NCBI GenBank assembly: GCA_035575515.1
Contig: DATLXU010000099.1
Span: 1 to 57,052 of the forward strand
Reading direction: 5' to 3'
Origin: DATLXU01 sp035575515
Lineage (GTDB): Bacteria; Acidobacteriota; Blastocatellia; UBA7656
Length of the DNA: 57,052 bases
This document shows, in pieces, positions 10,239 to 19,271 of this stretch (position 1 is the stretch's first letter; the number at the start of each line of letters is the position of its first letter). The notes under the pieces were generated by a model. That model had not been told where the DNA came from. It saw nothing but the letters and a program-made list of their open reading frames with translations, and searched no databases. The position numbers and the translations under genes were made by a program.

Positions 10239-11370
10239 TGTTCAACGCCTGATCGAGGTCCGCGATTATATCCTCAACGTCCTCGATGCCTACCGATATT
10301 CGCACAAGCCCGTCGGTTATCCCTAAACGGTTGCGCTCGGCCTCCGGGACCGATGCGTGAGTCATCGTCGCCGGATGCGAAATCAAAGTCTCGACTCCGC
10401 CTAAGGATTCACCCAGCGTGCAGAGCCTCACGCTTTCAAGCACGCGGCTGGCGTTTTCAAGCGAGCCTGTCTCGAACGAAATCATCCCGCCGAATCCCAT
10501 CATCTGTCGCCGCGCAAGCTCGTGCTGCGGGTGCGATTTCAAGCCGGGATAATAAACCTTAAGCACTCGCGGATGCTCTGTAAGAAATTGCGCGACGGCT
10601 CGCCCATTCTCGTCGTGCTGGCGCATCCTGACCGCAAGCGTCTTCGTCCCGCGCATAATTAAAAACGCATCCATCGGAGAGATAATCGCGCCCGCCGCGT
10701 TTTGGATGAACGCAAGCTGCCGCGCGTCTTCTTCGTCGTTGAGAATCACAGCGCCGCCGACGCTGTCGCTGTGGCCGTTTAGGTACTTGGTCGTCGAATG
10801 AACCACGATGTCCGCGCCCAATTCGAGCGGGCGTTGAAAGTATGGACTCATAAATGTGTTGTCAACGACGAGGCGAATCCCGCGCCGTCGAGTTATCTCA
10901 GCAACGGCTTGAATATCAACGAGCGACATAACAGGATTGGTCGGCGTTTCGATAAACACCATTCGCGTCTCAGCACGCGCGGCGTCTTCGACCGCTTGCG
11001 GCTCGCGCGCGTCGACATAGCTGAACTCAAGCCCGAACTTGCGCAGCACTTTGTCAAACAAGCGAAACGTGCCGCCATAAGTGTTGTCGCTGACGACGAC
11101 GTGATCGCCCGCCTGAAGCAACGTCATAACGGCGTTGATTGCTGCCATACCGGAAGCGAACGCAAAGCACGCCCGCCCGTTTTCGAGCGCGGCGAGGTTT
11201 CGTTCAAGCGCCAGTCGCGTTGGGTTTTGTGTGCGCGCGTACTCGAATCCTTTGTGCTTGCCTAAGGCTTCCTGTGCATAGGTTGAAGTTTGATAAATGG
11301 GCACGCTGACCGCGCCCGTCGTCGGATCAGGCTCCTGCCCGGCGTGAATCGCTTTGGTCGAAAACTTCAT
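10222..11370 (-). CDS. metB: Cys/Met-metabolism PLP enzyme (cystathionine gamma-synthase/lyase family)
   Basis: 382 aa from the ATG at 11370, with GGAG eight bases upstream; a TTG directly before it is also open. It is a full-length member of the trans-sulfuration family. The N-terminus FSTKAIHAGQEPDPTTGAVSVPIYQTSTY, FASGMAAINAVM, the pyridoxal-phosphate lysine in VHSTTKYLNGHSDSVGG and SLGGVETLISHPATMTHAS are all present. The reaction is either cystathionine synthesis from O-acyl-homoserine and cysteine (MetB) or the reverse-type lyase; sequence alone does not decide, so the symbol is provisional. Cytoplasmic. The last residues, SGQ, come from the heptamer element, so the C-terminus may have been trimmed or extended by it. 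Confidence 0.88.
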   Translation of the reverse strand: MKFSTKAIHAGQEPDPTTGAVSVPIYQTSTYAQEALGKHKGFEYARTQNPTRLALERNLAALENGRACFAFASGMAAINAVMTLLQAGDHVVVSDNTYGGTFRLFDKVLRKFGLEFSYVDAREPQAVEDAARAETRMVFIETPTNPVMSLVDIQAVAEITRRRGIRLVVDNTFMSPYFQRPLELGADIVVHSTTKYLNGHSDSVGGAVILNDEEDARQLAFIQNAAGAIISPMDAFLIMRGTKTLAVRMRQHDENGRAVAQFLTEHPRVLKVYYPGLKSHPQHELARRQMMGFGGMISFETGSLENASRVLESVRLCTLGESLGGVETLISHPATMTHASVPEAERNRLGITDGLVRISVGIEDVEDIIADLDQALNKISGQ

Positions 11371-11416
11371 CAATCATTCTCCTGATGTGACTTTGCCTGC
11401 TTTTAATCTACCACAA

Positions 11417-11519
11417 ACAGGGGCCATGGGTCAGGGGGCGGGGGTCAGAGGAGGCTTGCAGTTTCCTCTTTTCATTCTTCCGCCTTCATCCCTCATCCCT
11501 GCTCTGACCCTGCCGTTGA
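11417..11519. repeat. Heptamer inverted-repeat element, G/C-rich type
   Basis: Left arm from 11417: ACAGGGG, CCATGGG, TCAGGGG, GCGGGGG, TCAGAGG. Right arm from 11471: TTCATTC, TTCCGCC, TTCATCC, CTCATCC, CTGCTCT, GACCCTG. GGGTCAG on the left pairs with CTGACCC on the right (11504-11510). It lies upstream of both the leftward PLP-enzyme gene and the rightward 743-residue gene, in a divergent promoter region of about 250 bases. Confidence 0.65.
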
Positions 11520-11621
11520 AACTTTGGCTGCGTTGAATCGTACTTGTGACTGGTTGTATAGTCATCATCAACAGCGTAACGATTTGCTCGCGACAATCAA
11601 GATGCGGAGACTGTAATCGCT

Positions 11622-13853
11622 ATGAAAAGATGCGCCATTCAATCGGGCGGTAAGCGCGCAGCGCTCTTTGCATTCTCACTCGCGTTAGTGTTTCTGCTCG
11701 CAGCGAGCCTGCTCGTTGTTCGGCCCGTCGGCGCGCAGGATGCTTCGCGCTCGGATGCAGGAGCCGTTCACAGCGAAGATTTCGAGATGATAGTCAAGGC
11801 GGGATTCGTAAGGCTCGAAGTGAATGGTCGGGAAGGCAACTGGGTCCCGTTCCGAATCACGCTTTCGAATCAGGGTCAGCCCATCAATGGACGGCTCGTA
11901 GTTCATTGCGAAAACCCGACTGGTCCAACTCCGATTGTGCGCGAGTACATCAGCCCCGTTAATCTTCCGACAGGTTCGGTCAAATCCATTGAGATCGCGG
12001 CTTTCCTTAATTCATGGCAGAACCCTATCGTTCGGCTGATTGCCGATGATGGTCGCGTCGTTGCAGAAACCGCGCTCAGCATAGTCGGCAGTTCAAGCTC
12101 GCGGGCTAATCCTCTTGACATACTCGTCGTTGATAATGACCCGACCGCGCTCAACAACATCAACGCAACGCAGATCTCACGCGCGCCGAATCGCGAGCCG
12201 TTCAAGAGCATGTCTGCAAGCGCTCCCGCTAAAGAAAACGACGGCTCGACAGCCGCTTCGCCGCAAGCGCCCGGCGCTCAGGGCCGCGCGCGAATGCAGG
12301 GCGGCCTTCAGTTATCTCAGCAGAGTTTTGAAGCGCACCCAACAGTGATTTCGCCCGCAGAGCTTCCACGCGATTTTGTTTCGTTCGATACGATTGACGC
12401 TCTCGTTATTGGCGAAGCGCCGTTGAATCAGTTGACCAGAGAACAATCGCGCGCAATAAAGCTGTGGGTCGCGTCGGGCGGATTGTTGATTGTGACGGGC
12501 GGGGCGGATTTCGCGGGGATGAGCGCGACAGGCTTGCAGGACATATTGCCCGTCGAAGCTCAATCGGCTGCGACTGCTTCTCAATCTTCGCTGCCTGAGT
12601 TGACCGCCGTCTATGGCCAGTTCGATTCAAATGACGCGCTGACGATGATGATTGCGCAAACAAGAGCCAACGCGCGCGTGCTGATAGGCGCAAGCGCAAA
12701 GCCAGTTATCGCGGAGCGAATTTTCGGAAGCGGCATAGTTCGCTTCGTCGCCATCAATCCAAAACTGAATCCTTATCGCGGCTGGATCGCGGCGAAGGAT
12801 TTGTGGAACGATTTGTTGCTGCCTGCTGCGGAGGCGAGAACGAGAAGTTACGGGGCGAGCATGACAGGGCGACGCGGCGGCCCGCAGATATCGCGCGGCG
12901 CGATACAGAATTCGCTTTATGACCTCGCGCAAATCAAGCCGCCTTCGCCGAAGTACTTTCTGCTCTTTTTGCTCTTTTATGTGCTGGCCGTCGGGCCGGT
13001 CAATTATTTCGTCCTTCGATGGAAACGAAAGACTGACCTTGCGTGGCTGACGATTCCAGCGGTGGTGATCTTGTTTACTGCCGTGAGCGTGACGGTCGCA
13101 GAGGTCAGTCGCGGCAGCGAATCCATCATCGCTGATATTTCGCTTGTCGAATTGAATCAGCGCGAGCGAATCGCGCGCTCTGCAGGCGACCTGCTGATGG
13201 TTCCCGCGTCGAAGGGCATGCAAGAGGTCGTGTTCAGCGGGGGCAGCACCTACGCGAACGATTCGCCTGATGGCAATTTTTCAGGCAGCGCCTCCGCTTC
13301 TGGCCCAATTGAAGCCGAGCGCGGGCAATCAGGATTCACGCTCAGAGTTCCGATGACGACGTGGACATCGGCTCACTTTCAGTTTCGCTCTGTGGACGAT
13401 AACGCTCAGCCGATTGTGGAGGCGTTTGAATCGCCGGGCGCAGTAACGATAAAAAACCTGAGCGACAATCAGTTGAGCAAGGCTGTCTATTTGAGTCCCT
13501 CGGGCATATCGAGCGTGTTTGATCTTGAGCCGCGCGCCGAACAAAAGATTTATTTGAGCGCGCCGCCGTCAAATTCGTTCAATCGCTGGTACGCGACGCA
13601 GTTGGGGGCGAGCACAGAAGAGGCGAATATATTCATAGTCTTATCATACGCGCTCGATCGCCAGATAGGAGGCGAGCCTGCCTTCGCGCAAAGCGCAGCG
13701 GGCGGATTTTTTGAAACGCAGATGATGACAGATGCGCTGAAGCGGCTTGAGCATCCGCTGTTAATATGTTTCAGCGAGAGCCAGCCGACCGCGATAGAAT
13801 TTGAAGAATCATTCAAACGCCAAAGCCGCGCGTTGTACATGATTCACCTGTGA
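11622..13853 (+). CDS. Large exported membrane protein with GATase1-like domain
   Basis: 743 aa. The N-terminal signal (AALFAFSLALVFLLAASLLVV, cleavage near GAQ) leads to an extracytoplasmic beta-sandwich-like region (about 50-150). A Rossmann-like domain follows (about 160-400, with DALVIGEAPLNQLTREQSRAIKLWVASGG and LLIVTGG, resembling the class-I glutamine-amidotransferase-like fold). Two transmembrane helices (about 445-495, YFLLFLLFYVLAVGPVNYF and LTIPAVVILFTAVSVTV) and a C-terminal soluble region complete it. Similar proteins accompany MoxR/DUF58/ABC clusters, as here a few genes downstream. No catalytic residues are evident. GGAG is 12 bases before the ATG. Confidence 0.65.
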   Translation: MKRCAIQSGGKRAALFAFSLALVFLLAASLLVVRPVGAQDASRSDAGAVHSEDFEMIVKAGFVRLEVNGREGNWVPFRITLSNQGQPINGRLVVHCENPTGPTPIVREYISPVNLPTGSVKSIEIAAFLNSWQNPIVRLIADDGRVVAETALSIVGSSSSRANPLDILVVDNDPTALNNINATQISRAPNREPFKSMSASAPAKENDGSTAASPQAPGAQGRARMQGGLQLSQQSFEAHPTVISPAELPRDFVSFDTIDALVIGEAPLNQLTREQSRAIKLWVASGGLLIVTGGADFAGMSATGLQDILPVEAQSAATASQSSLPELTAVYGQFDSNDALTMMIAQTRANARVLIGASAKPVIAERIFGSGIVRFVAINPKLNPYRGWIAAKDLWNDLLLPAAEARTRSYGASMTGRRGGPQISRGAIQNSLYDLAQIKPPSPKYFLLFLLFYVLAVGPVNYFVLRWKRKTDLAWLTIPAVVILFTAVSVTVAEVSRGSESIIADISLVELNQRERIARSAGDLLMVPASKGMQEVVFSGGSTYANDSPDGNFSGSASASGPIEAERGQSGFTLRVPMTTWTSAHFQFRSVDDNAQPIVEAFESPGAVTIKNLSDNQLSKAVYLSPSGISSVFDLEPRAEQKIYLSAPPSNSFNRWYATQLGASTEEANIFIVLSYALDRQIGGEPAFAQSAAGGFFETQMMTDALKRLEHPLLICFSESQPTAIEFEESFKRQSRALYMIHL

Positions 13854-13869
13854 GCGCGTTGAAGAATAA

Positions 13870-14661
13870 TCAACGGTTTTGATCATCTTTGCGCGATGCG
13901 CGGCTGTTATGAAACTCGGCCATCACCTGTTGAAATTCGTCGCCTATCCACCGGTCGGCGAAGATTTCAGTCTCGCGGTCAATGGCTTTATCCCGCTCGC
14001 CAAGATAATTCAGATCAGCAAGCTCAAGAAACGCCCGCAATGATTTGCGCGAGTTTCGGCAGATTCTCTTTGCCAGATCGAGCGCGGCATTCATTACTCC
14101 ATCAGGTTCCGTCAAAGTATTAATGAATCCGATTCTCTGCGCTTCTGTTGCGTCAATGGTTTCAGCCGTGAGCAATAACCTGAGAGCCGCAGAACGCCCC
14201 AACAGATGAAACAATCGCGCGCCGCCGCCCCAGCCCGTCGTTATTCCGTTAGCGGCCTGAACGAACGCGAACGTCGCCGTCCGCGCAGCTATGCGAAAAT
14301 GGCACGCGGTCAAAACTTCGCACCCGCCGCCCAGAGCTTTGCCGTTGATGGCTGCGATGACAACCTGCGGGCCTGACCAGAAGCGGTTCAGTATCGCCTG
14401 CATTCGGCGCGACATCTCAAGCCCGCGCTCGCGCGTGTTGAGCGTCGCGAAGTATTTGAAATCGCCGCCCGCGCAGAATGTGTTTGAGCCTGCGCCGGTC
14501 AGAATCAACACAGAGATGTTCTGGTTGGAATCGAGTTGCTCAATGATCGCTTCGAGTCTTTCGATGACTGCTTCATTGACTGTATTTCCCGCTTCAGGGC
14601 GATTGAGCCGAATTATTCCGATTGAATCTTGCGTTTCAAACTCCACGACATATGGTGACAT
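13870..14661 (-). CDS. Crotonase-family (enoyl-CoA hydratase/isomerase) protein, ECHDC1-like
   Basis: 263 aa from the ATG at 14661 (GGAG in CGGGAGAGAGCA upstream; 15 more codons are open). It is a full crotonase fold. The oxyanion-hole segment (CAGGDFKYFA), AAINGKALGGGCEVLTACHFRIA with the first catalytic-position Glu, and FAFVQAANGITTGWGGGARL are clear. At the place of the second hydratase Glu (the Pro-Glu of the FGQPE motif) this protein has Ala. The FVxxxxGIxxxWGG pattern resembles ethylmalonyl-CoA decarboxylase (ECHDC1) more than a hydratase. It is probably a CoA-thioester decarboxylase or isomerase; the substrate is unknown. It sits on the opposite strand to the surrounding cluster. Confidence 0.82.
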   Translation of the reverse strand: MSPYVVEFETQDSIGIIRLNRPEAGNTVNEAVIERLEAIIEQLDSNQNISVLILTGAGSNTFCAGGDFKYFATLNTRERGLEMSRRMQAILNRFWSGPQVVIAAINGKALGGGCEVLTACHFRIAARTATFAFVQAANGITTGWGGGARLFHLLGRSAALRLLLTAETIDATEAQRIGFINTLTEPDGVMNAALDLAKRICRNSRKSLRAFLELADLNYLGERDKAIDRETEIFADRWIGDEFQQVMAEFHNSRASRKDDQNR

Positions 14662-14801
14662 TGCTCTCTCCCGTTTCGATTGTCGCGCTGGCGCATCAAT
14701 TAGCATGAAACTCAGCTTTGACTATTTTCGTTGACATAGCGTAGATTTCAAATCAATCTCGACTGAAATATTATTAGAGCGCGAACGGATCAGTCTGCTG
14801 C

Positions 14802-15755
14802 ATGGAAAACATCGAATCAAAGACGAGCATGATAAAGCTCGACCACGTATCGAAGTATTATAAAAGCTTTCGCGCGGTTGACGACCTCTCGCTTGAAATC
14901 GCGCGCGGCGAAGTCTTCGGCTTCATCGGGCCGAACGGCGCGGGCAAGACCACAACCATTAAGATGCTCGCAACCTTGATGCTGCCGACGGAAGGCAATC
15001 TTTACATCGGCGGATATGATGTTGTAGAGAACCCTCACGATGTTCGTCGCATCATCGGTTACATGCCCGACAGCTTCGGCGTTTACGAAGACCTGCTAGC
15101 GTGGGAGTATCTCGATTATTTCGCCGCGCTCTACAAGATGAGTCCCGCAGAGCGCAAGCGCGCAATCAATGACGTGCTCGAATTGACCGATCTCACAATC
15201 AAACGCGACGCGCAGGTGATGACGCTCTCGCGCGGGATGAAACAGCGGCTCTGTCTCGCGAAGACTCTTTTGCACGACCCTGACGTTTTGCTTTTGGACG
15301 AGCCTGCGTCGGGACTCGATCCGCACGCGCGCATAGAGATACGCGAACTCATTCGCGAGCTTTGCCGCATGGGAAAGACCGTGCTCGTTTCGTCGCACAT
15401 ACTGACCGAGCTTGCGGACTTCTGCACGTCAATCGGAATCATCGAAGCGGGCCGATTGCTCGCCGCCGGTCGAATAGACGAGATAACGGCGCAGCTTGCC
15501 GGAAACATCATTCTACAAATAACGGTGAAAGGCGACCCATCGCTCGCGCTCGACGTGCTGGCTGAACGGACAGATATTAAAACGACAACCTGCGATGGGC
15601 GAACGATTCACGCTGAATACACTGGCGACGCCGGCGATGTTGACGAAGTGCTCAATTACCTCGTCATTCGAGGCGTGCGCGTGCTCGGATTCACGCGAAC
15701 CGAAGCTGACCTTGAAGACATATTCCTCAAGGTCACGCGCGGAGTGGTAGCATGA
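14802..15755 (+). CDS. ABC transporter ATP-binding protein (Gld/Nat type)
   Basis: 317 aa. Walker A GPNGAGKTT, the Q-loop/DSFGVYEDL region, signature LSRGMKQRL, Walker B VLLLDEPASGLD and the H-loop in VLVSSHIL are all intact. The C-terminal 80 residues are the small regulatory domain common in ABC-2 exporters. The start is either the ATG at 14802 or the internal ATG at 14829, nearer the usual IKLDHVSKYY beginning; neither has a good ribosome site. It pairs with the permease at 15846; a heptamer element fills the gap between them exactly. Substrate unknown. Confidence 0.9.
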   Translation: MENIESKTSMIKLDHVSKYYKSFRAVDDLSLEIARGEVFGFIGPNGAGKTTTIKMLATLMLPTEGNLYIGGYDVVENPHDVRRIIGYMPDSFGVYEDLLAWEYLDYFAALYKMSPAERKRAINDVLELTDLTIKRDAQVMTLSRGMKQRLCLAKTLLHDPDVLLLDEPASGLDPHARIEIRELIRELCRMGKTVLVSSHILTELADFCTSIGIIEAGRLLAAGRIDEITAQLAGNIILQITVKGDPSLALDVLAERTDIKTTTCDGRTIHAEYTGDAGDVDEVLNYLVIRGVRVLGFTRTEADLEDIFLKVTRGVVA

Positions 15756-15757
15756 TC

Positions 15758-15842
15758 GGTTTCGGGTTTCTGATTTGTAGTTTCTGGTTGGATTATGCGT
15801 GATCAGAAACTGAACCGGAAACCAGAAACCATAAACAAGAAA
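15758..15842. repeat. Heptamer inverted-repeat element inside the ABC operon
   Basis: Left arm from 15758: GGTTTCG, GGTTTCT, GATTTGT, AGTTTCT, GGTTGGA. Right arm from 15801: GATCAGA, AACTGAA, CCGGAAA, CCAGAAA, CCATAAA, CAAGAAA. GGTTTCT and AGTTTCT on the left are complementary to AGAAACC and AGAAACT on the right. It starts 3 bases after the ATPase stop and ends 3 bases before the permease ATG, so the transcript linking the two genes would carry a long hairpin. Confidence 0.75.
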
Positions 15843-15845
15843 CCA

Positions 15846-16676
15846 ATGAATTTCTCGAATCCAATCTTAATCAAAGAGATGCGAACAAGGATGCGAGGCA
15901 GGCGCGCGTTCCTTGTGATAACGGGTTATGTGCTTGTCTTGAGCTTTATCATCGGGCTGATTTATTTCGTGATGACGAAAAACGCGCCCGCCGCGCTTGT
16001 TTATCAATCCGGCTCGATTCTCAGCCTCGTTCTGGTTTACGTTCAGATGGGATTGATATGCCTCATAGCTCCGACTTTTTCGGCGAGCGCAATCTCATCC
16101 GAACGCGAGCAGCAAACATTCGATCTGTTGATCGCGTCGCTCGCTCGGCCATCAACTATTCTGTTGGGCAAAGTAGGCGCGGCGCTCTCTTATTTGCTGT
16201 TGACGCTGTTCGGTTCGCTGCCGTTGATTGCGCTTACGTATTCGCTCGGAGGCGTGGCGTTGCGCGACATCGCGCTGGCTTACCTTGTGATGATAGTCGC
16301 GGGCGTGACCTATTGCTCAATCGGGTTTTTATGGTCAACGCTGATTCGTCGCGGCGTGCTCGCTCAACTGACAAGCATCGGAACGGTAATTTTTTTGGTT
16401 GCAGCGATGCCTGCGCTGGCTTTGTTGTTGTCGGCACTCGCGGGGAGCTTTCGCGGCTCGCGAAGCAATTCGTTCATCAACCTGATGTTCCTTCTTTTGA
16501 GAACCAATCCATTCGCTTCCATTGCTTCGCTGATGCCCGGTTTCCCAATTCCGTCATCGGTGTGGCTTGCGGGCGTTCCGCTATGGCTCACGCAGGTGAT
16601 ATTCTATCTATTGCTCACGGCGTTGTGCCTCTTATTGAGCTTGAAACGATTGCAGCGAGTAAGACGATGGATTTGA
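15846..16676 (+). CDS. ABC-2 type permease
   Basis: 276 aa from the ATG at 15846 (MNFSNPILIKEMRTRMRGRRAF). The open frame begins at 15795, but those codons are the arm of the heptamer element. Six hydrophobic helices are visible (for example FLVITGYVLVLSFIIGLIYF, LVLVYVQMGLICLIAPTFSA, LLLTLFGSLPLIALTYSL). The SSEREQQTFDLLIASLARPSTILLGK loop is typical of ABC-2 membrane proteins. It is the partner of the ATPase upstream. Its 3' end overlaps the next gene by 10 bases, so the two are translationally coupled. Confidence 0.85.
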   Translation: MNFSNPILIKEMRTRMRGRRAFLVITGYVLVLSFIIGLIYFVMTKNAPAALVYQSGSILSLVLVYVQMGLICLIAPTFSASAISSEREQQTFDLLIASLARPSTILLGKVGAALSYLLLTLFGSLPLIALTYSLGGVALRDIALAYLVMIVAGVTYCSIGFLWSTLIRRGVLAQLTSIGTVIFLVAAMPALALLLSALAGSFRGSRSNSFINLMFLLLRTNPFASIASLMPGFPIPSSVWLAGVPLWLTQVIFYLLLTALCLLLSLKRLQRVRRWI

Positions 16677-18628
16677 ACGACGCGACGCAAAATATTATTC
16701 GATTCACTCGCCAGGTGATGTGGCGCAAGCGATTGCTCGCGCTTCAAAACTATCTGGCGATAGCCGCGTTCGTTGGCGGCATCCTGGTAGCCGCGCTTGT
16801 GCTTTACGGTCGCCTGCGCCCCGTTTACGTTTCGTCGCGGATTATTATCGCGGCAGTCTTGGGCGCGGCGCTGCTCATTGCTTTAATCGTGTGGCGCATC
16901 AAGCATGCTGATGAGCGAGATGCTGCGTTCGTCATTGATTCGACTCTTGAACTTGAAGACCGGATAACAACATCCGAGGCGATTCTTGAGCGCGGCGGGC
17001 CTCGCCATGATTTCGAGCGCGCATTGATCGAAGACGCGGCGTCGCGCATCTCAAATCAACAAGCCTCATCAATCGTTCCATATCGAGCATCGAAGCTACT
17101 GGCGTTGAGCGTCGTCGGCGCTGTTGCGCTAGCCGTCGCGTTGATGATTCCTGAAAGAGCGTTGCCCGGCGGCGCGGAGTTAGCTCAAGAGCGCGCCGAC
17201 GTCCAAAGCGCGGGCGAGCTTCTTGAGCAGAACGCAGTAGAGATTGAGCAAGCGGTCGCGCCTGAGAGCGAAACCGCGCGACTCGCGAAAGAGCAAGTCG
17301 AACTTGGCCGCGCGCTTCGCACTTCGCCTGAAAGCCGCGCTGAGGCTCTAAAAAAATTGAGCGCGCTCGAACAGCGCATTCGCCGCCGTCACGACGAGCT
17401 TGCAAGCACTCGCGCAGATGAGATTGTGAGTCTTGCGGAGCAGCGGTTAAGCGTGGCGCTCGCGCCCAAGCCTGCGAACCGGCGAAGCGAAGTTGAGTCG
17501 AGCGGTGAGCCTTTGAGCGAAGAAGCCGCTGCGTCGAGCGACTTTCAATCAAGCGCGCATGAAAAAAGCTCGCGCCGTAGCGCTCGTACCGATCGCAAAA
17601 AGAGTTCAGCGTCAATCGAGCGGAATACTCAAGCCTCGAATCCACAAGCCGCTTCGCAGTCGCAGAATAGAAGTGAAAGCGCGGCTGCCAATCAGGCAAG
17701 AGCGCAAACGAAGGGCCAGCAGTCGCAGCCTCAGAACAGGCTCCAGGAGCCGGTTTCAGGGCAACAGCAACCTGCGACGAGCAGAAGCAATCAGGGTGGT
17801 GATGCCAATCAGCAAGCGACTGAACAGAACGCGCAGCGCGAAGCGCAAAGCGAACAACAAGGCGGAGAAAAGAATCAGCAGGTGCCGAATGGATTAACAG
17901 GAATGATGGCCGAGCAGGCGGCGAAGGCGCTGCCGCAGATGTCAGAAGCTTTGATGCAGAAAGCCGCAGAGCTTCGCGCGGGTCAATTGAGCGCCGAAGA
18001 CATCAGAGCGTTGCAGCAGGCCGCAGAATTTTTAGCTCGCGATCTGTCGAAGCTGGCCGAATCGAAGGAGTTTCAGGCGGCAGTCGAACAACTCGCCCAA
18101 CAGGTCACGCCTGAGCAGATTGAGCAGGTGGCGCGCGAGTTGATGAAGAACGAACAACTGAAGCGGGAGCTTGAAGCGACTGCGCGAATGCTTATGCAGA
18201 ACCAGCAGGCAAAGCAGATGGTCGCAGGACTTGCCCAACAGCTCGCCGAGATTCGCGACAAAATGCGCGGCAAACAAGATAGCGAGAGTATCTCAGAAGG
18301 TGATTCGCGCGGCGGAAAAAATCGTGGCGGGAGAGAAGGCACCAACTCACGCGACCAGCCTGAGCCATCAGAGAGCGGCAGGCTCACGGAGCAGGGAAAA
18401 GAGATCAGGATTGACGGCAAACTTCAGCGCAAAAATGGAGGCGAGTATCTTTACCTGCAAACGAAGCCGAGCGAGGGCGCGGCTCGCGCGCCTTATTCGT
18501 CTGCCTACCCGCAATATCGCCGTGAGGCTGAGCGATCAGTCCAGCGCAGCCAGATACCGCCGCATATGCGCTCGGTTGTTCGCCGCTACTTCGACGCGAT
18601 CAACCCCGACGCGCAACGAAAGCCTTGA
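16667..18628 (+). CDS. Membrane protein with long Gln/Ala-rich coiled-coil region (DUF4175-like)
   Basis: 653 aa from the ATG at 16667, overlapping the permease stop. The open frame runs back to 16058, but that part is a shadow of the permease. Two helices near the N-terminus (LAIAAFVGGILVAALVLY, IIIAAVLGAALLIALIVW) and one near 145 (ALSVVGAVALAVALMI) anchor it. From about 165 to 560 it is low-complexity, with charged coiled coil and a long Q/N/S-rich stretch (about 310-410), then AEQAAKAL and ELAATARML-type helices. The C-terminus (PPHMRSVVRRYFDAINP) looks like a conserved short motif. Similar proteins occur in MoxR/DUF58 clusters; probably an envelope-spanning partner. Function unknown. Confidence 0.7.
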   Translation: MDLNDATQNIIRFTRQVMWRKRLLALQNYLAIAAFVGGILVAALVLYGRLRPVYVSSRIIIAAVLGAALLIALIVWRIKHADERDAAFVIDSTLELEDRITTSEAILERGGPRHDFERALIEDAASRISNQQASSIVPYRASKLLALSVVGAVALAVALMIPERALPGGAELAQERADVQSAGELLEQNAVEIEQAVAPESETARLAKEQVELGRALRTSPESRAEALKKLSALEQRIRRRHDELASTRADEIVSLAEQRLSVALAPKPANRRSEVESSGEPLSEEAAASSDFQSSAHEKSSRRSARTDRKKSSASIERNTQASNPQAASQSQNRSESAAANQARAQTKGQQSQPQNRLQEPVSGQQQPATSRSNQGGDANQQATEQNAQREAQSEQQGGEKNQQVPNGLTGMMAEQAAKALPQMSEALMQKAAELRAGQLSAEDIRALQQAAEFLARDLSKLAESKEFQAAVEQLAQQVTPEQIEQVARELMKNEQLKRELEATARMLMQNQQAKQMVAGLAQQLAEIRDKMRGKQDSESISEGDSRGGKNRGGREGTNSRDQPEPSESGRLTEQGKEIRIDGKLQRKNGGEYLYLQTKPSEGAARAPYSSAYPQYRREAERSVQRSQIPPHMRSVVRRYFDAINPDAQRKP

Positions 18629-18666
18629 ACGATCTTTATTCTCATTCATAACCAAGGGAGAAAGAT

Positions 18667-19152
18667 ATGGACCAGAGAGACAAAGAAAGAATTATCTGGA
18701 ATCTGAAATCGCTGCCTAACGAACTTGATGATTTGTTGAAAGATCTCGATGAAGAGGCTTTGCGCTGGCGGCCAATCCCGAACAAGTGGTCAATCAAAGA
18801 GATTATGTGCCATCTGCGCGATATGGAGCGCGAAGCGTATCTCGCGCGCTACAATCGAATCCTTGCGGAAGACAATCCGTGGCTTCCCAACATTGATCAG
18901 GATCGGTTGGCTTACGAGCGAGACTACATCAATCAGGACGCGAAAGCGGCGCTGGAAGAGTTCAAACAGCTTCGCGCCGAAACTGTCAGGACGCTCGAAG
19001 CCGCCCCGCCTGAAAACTGGTCGCGCGCAGGCATTCACGAAATAGACGGTCCGCTCACGATTGAGCAGTTGGTCGTCCGCCAAATAAAAGGCAACGACCT
19101 CAACCACCTAGTTCAAATGAAAGACATCGTGCGATTGAAGATGCCCTGGTGA
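18667..19152 (+). CDS. DinB-like four-helix metal-binding protein
   Basis: 161 aa with GGGAG eight bases before the ATG. The sequence (LKSLPNELDDLLKDLDEEAL, RWRPIPNKWSIKEIMCHLRDMER, EQLVVRQIKGNDLNHLVQM) is the DinB/YfiT-like fold. His in MCHLRD and in NDLNHL are two of the usual three metal ligands. Members are often thiol-S-transferases or damage-induced proteins; the exact activity cannot be read. It lies in line with the ABC cluster, 38 bases after the previous gene, and a heptamer element begins right after its stop. Confidence 0.82.
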   Translation: MDQRDKERIIWNLKSLPNELDDLLKDLDEEALRWRPIPNKWSIKEIMCHLRDMEREAYLARYNRILAEDNPWLPNIDQDRLAYERDYINQDAKAALEEFKQLRAETVRTLEAAPPENWSRAGIHEIDGPLTIEQLVVRQIKGNDLNHLVQMKDIVRLKMPW

Positions 19153-19155
19153 CGA

Positions 19156-19271
19156 GCAGTTGCCAGTGGTCAGTTGTCAGAAGGGTAACCGCCTTGAAAG
19201 TGGCTCCAGAAGCCTATTTCAAGACAGCCGCCGCTCTTTCAACTTTCAACTGGCAACTGGCAACTGACTAT
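19156..19271. repeat. Heptamer inverted-repeat element ending in the moxR start codon
   Basis: Left arm GCAGTTG (19156), CCAGTGG, TCAGTTG, TCAGAAG. Right arm TTTCAAC (19237), TTTCAAC, TGGCAAC, TGGCAAC, TGACTAT (to 19271). The last unit plus the next G supplies the ATG of the MoxR gene. The centre (19184-19230) resembles the centre of the element at 10124-10238: TTGAAA-TGGCTC-GAAGCCT blocks occur in both in the same order and spacing. Confidence 0.75.

Noticed and set aside
16058..16666. A 203-codon extension that would make the 653-residue protein 856 residues long
   Set aside because: It overlaps the permease in another frame, is Arg/Ser-rich shadow sequence, and the ATG at 16667 gives a normal 10-base overlap.
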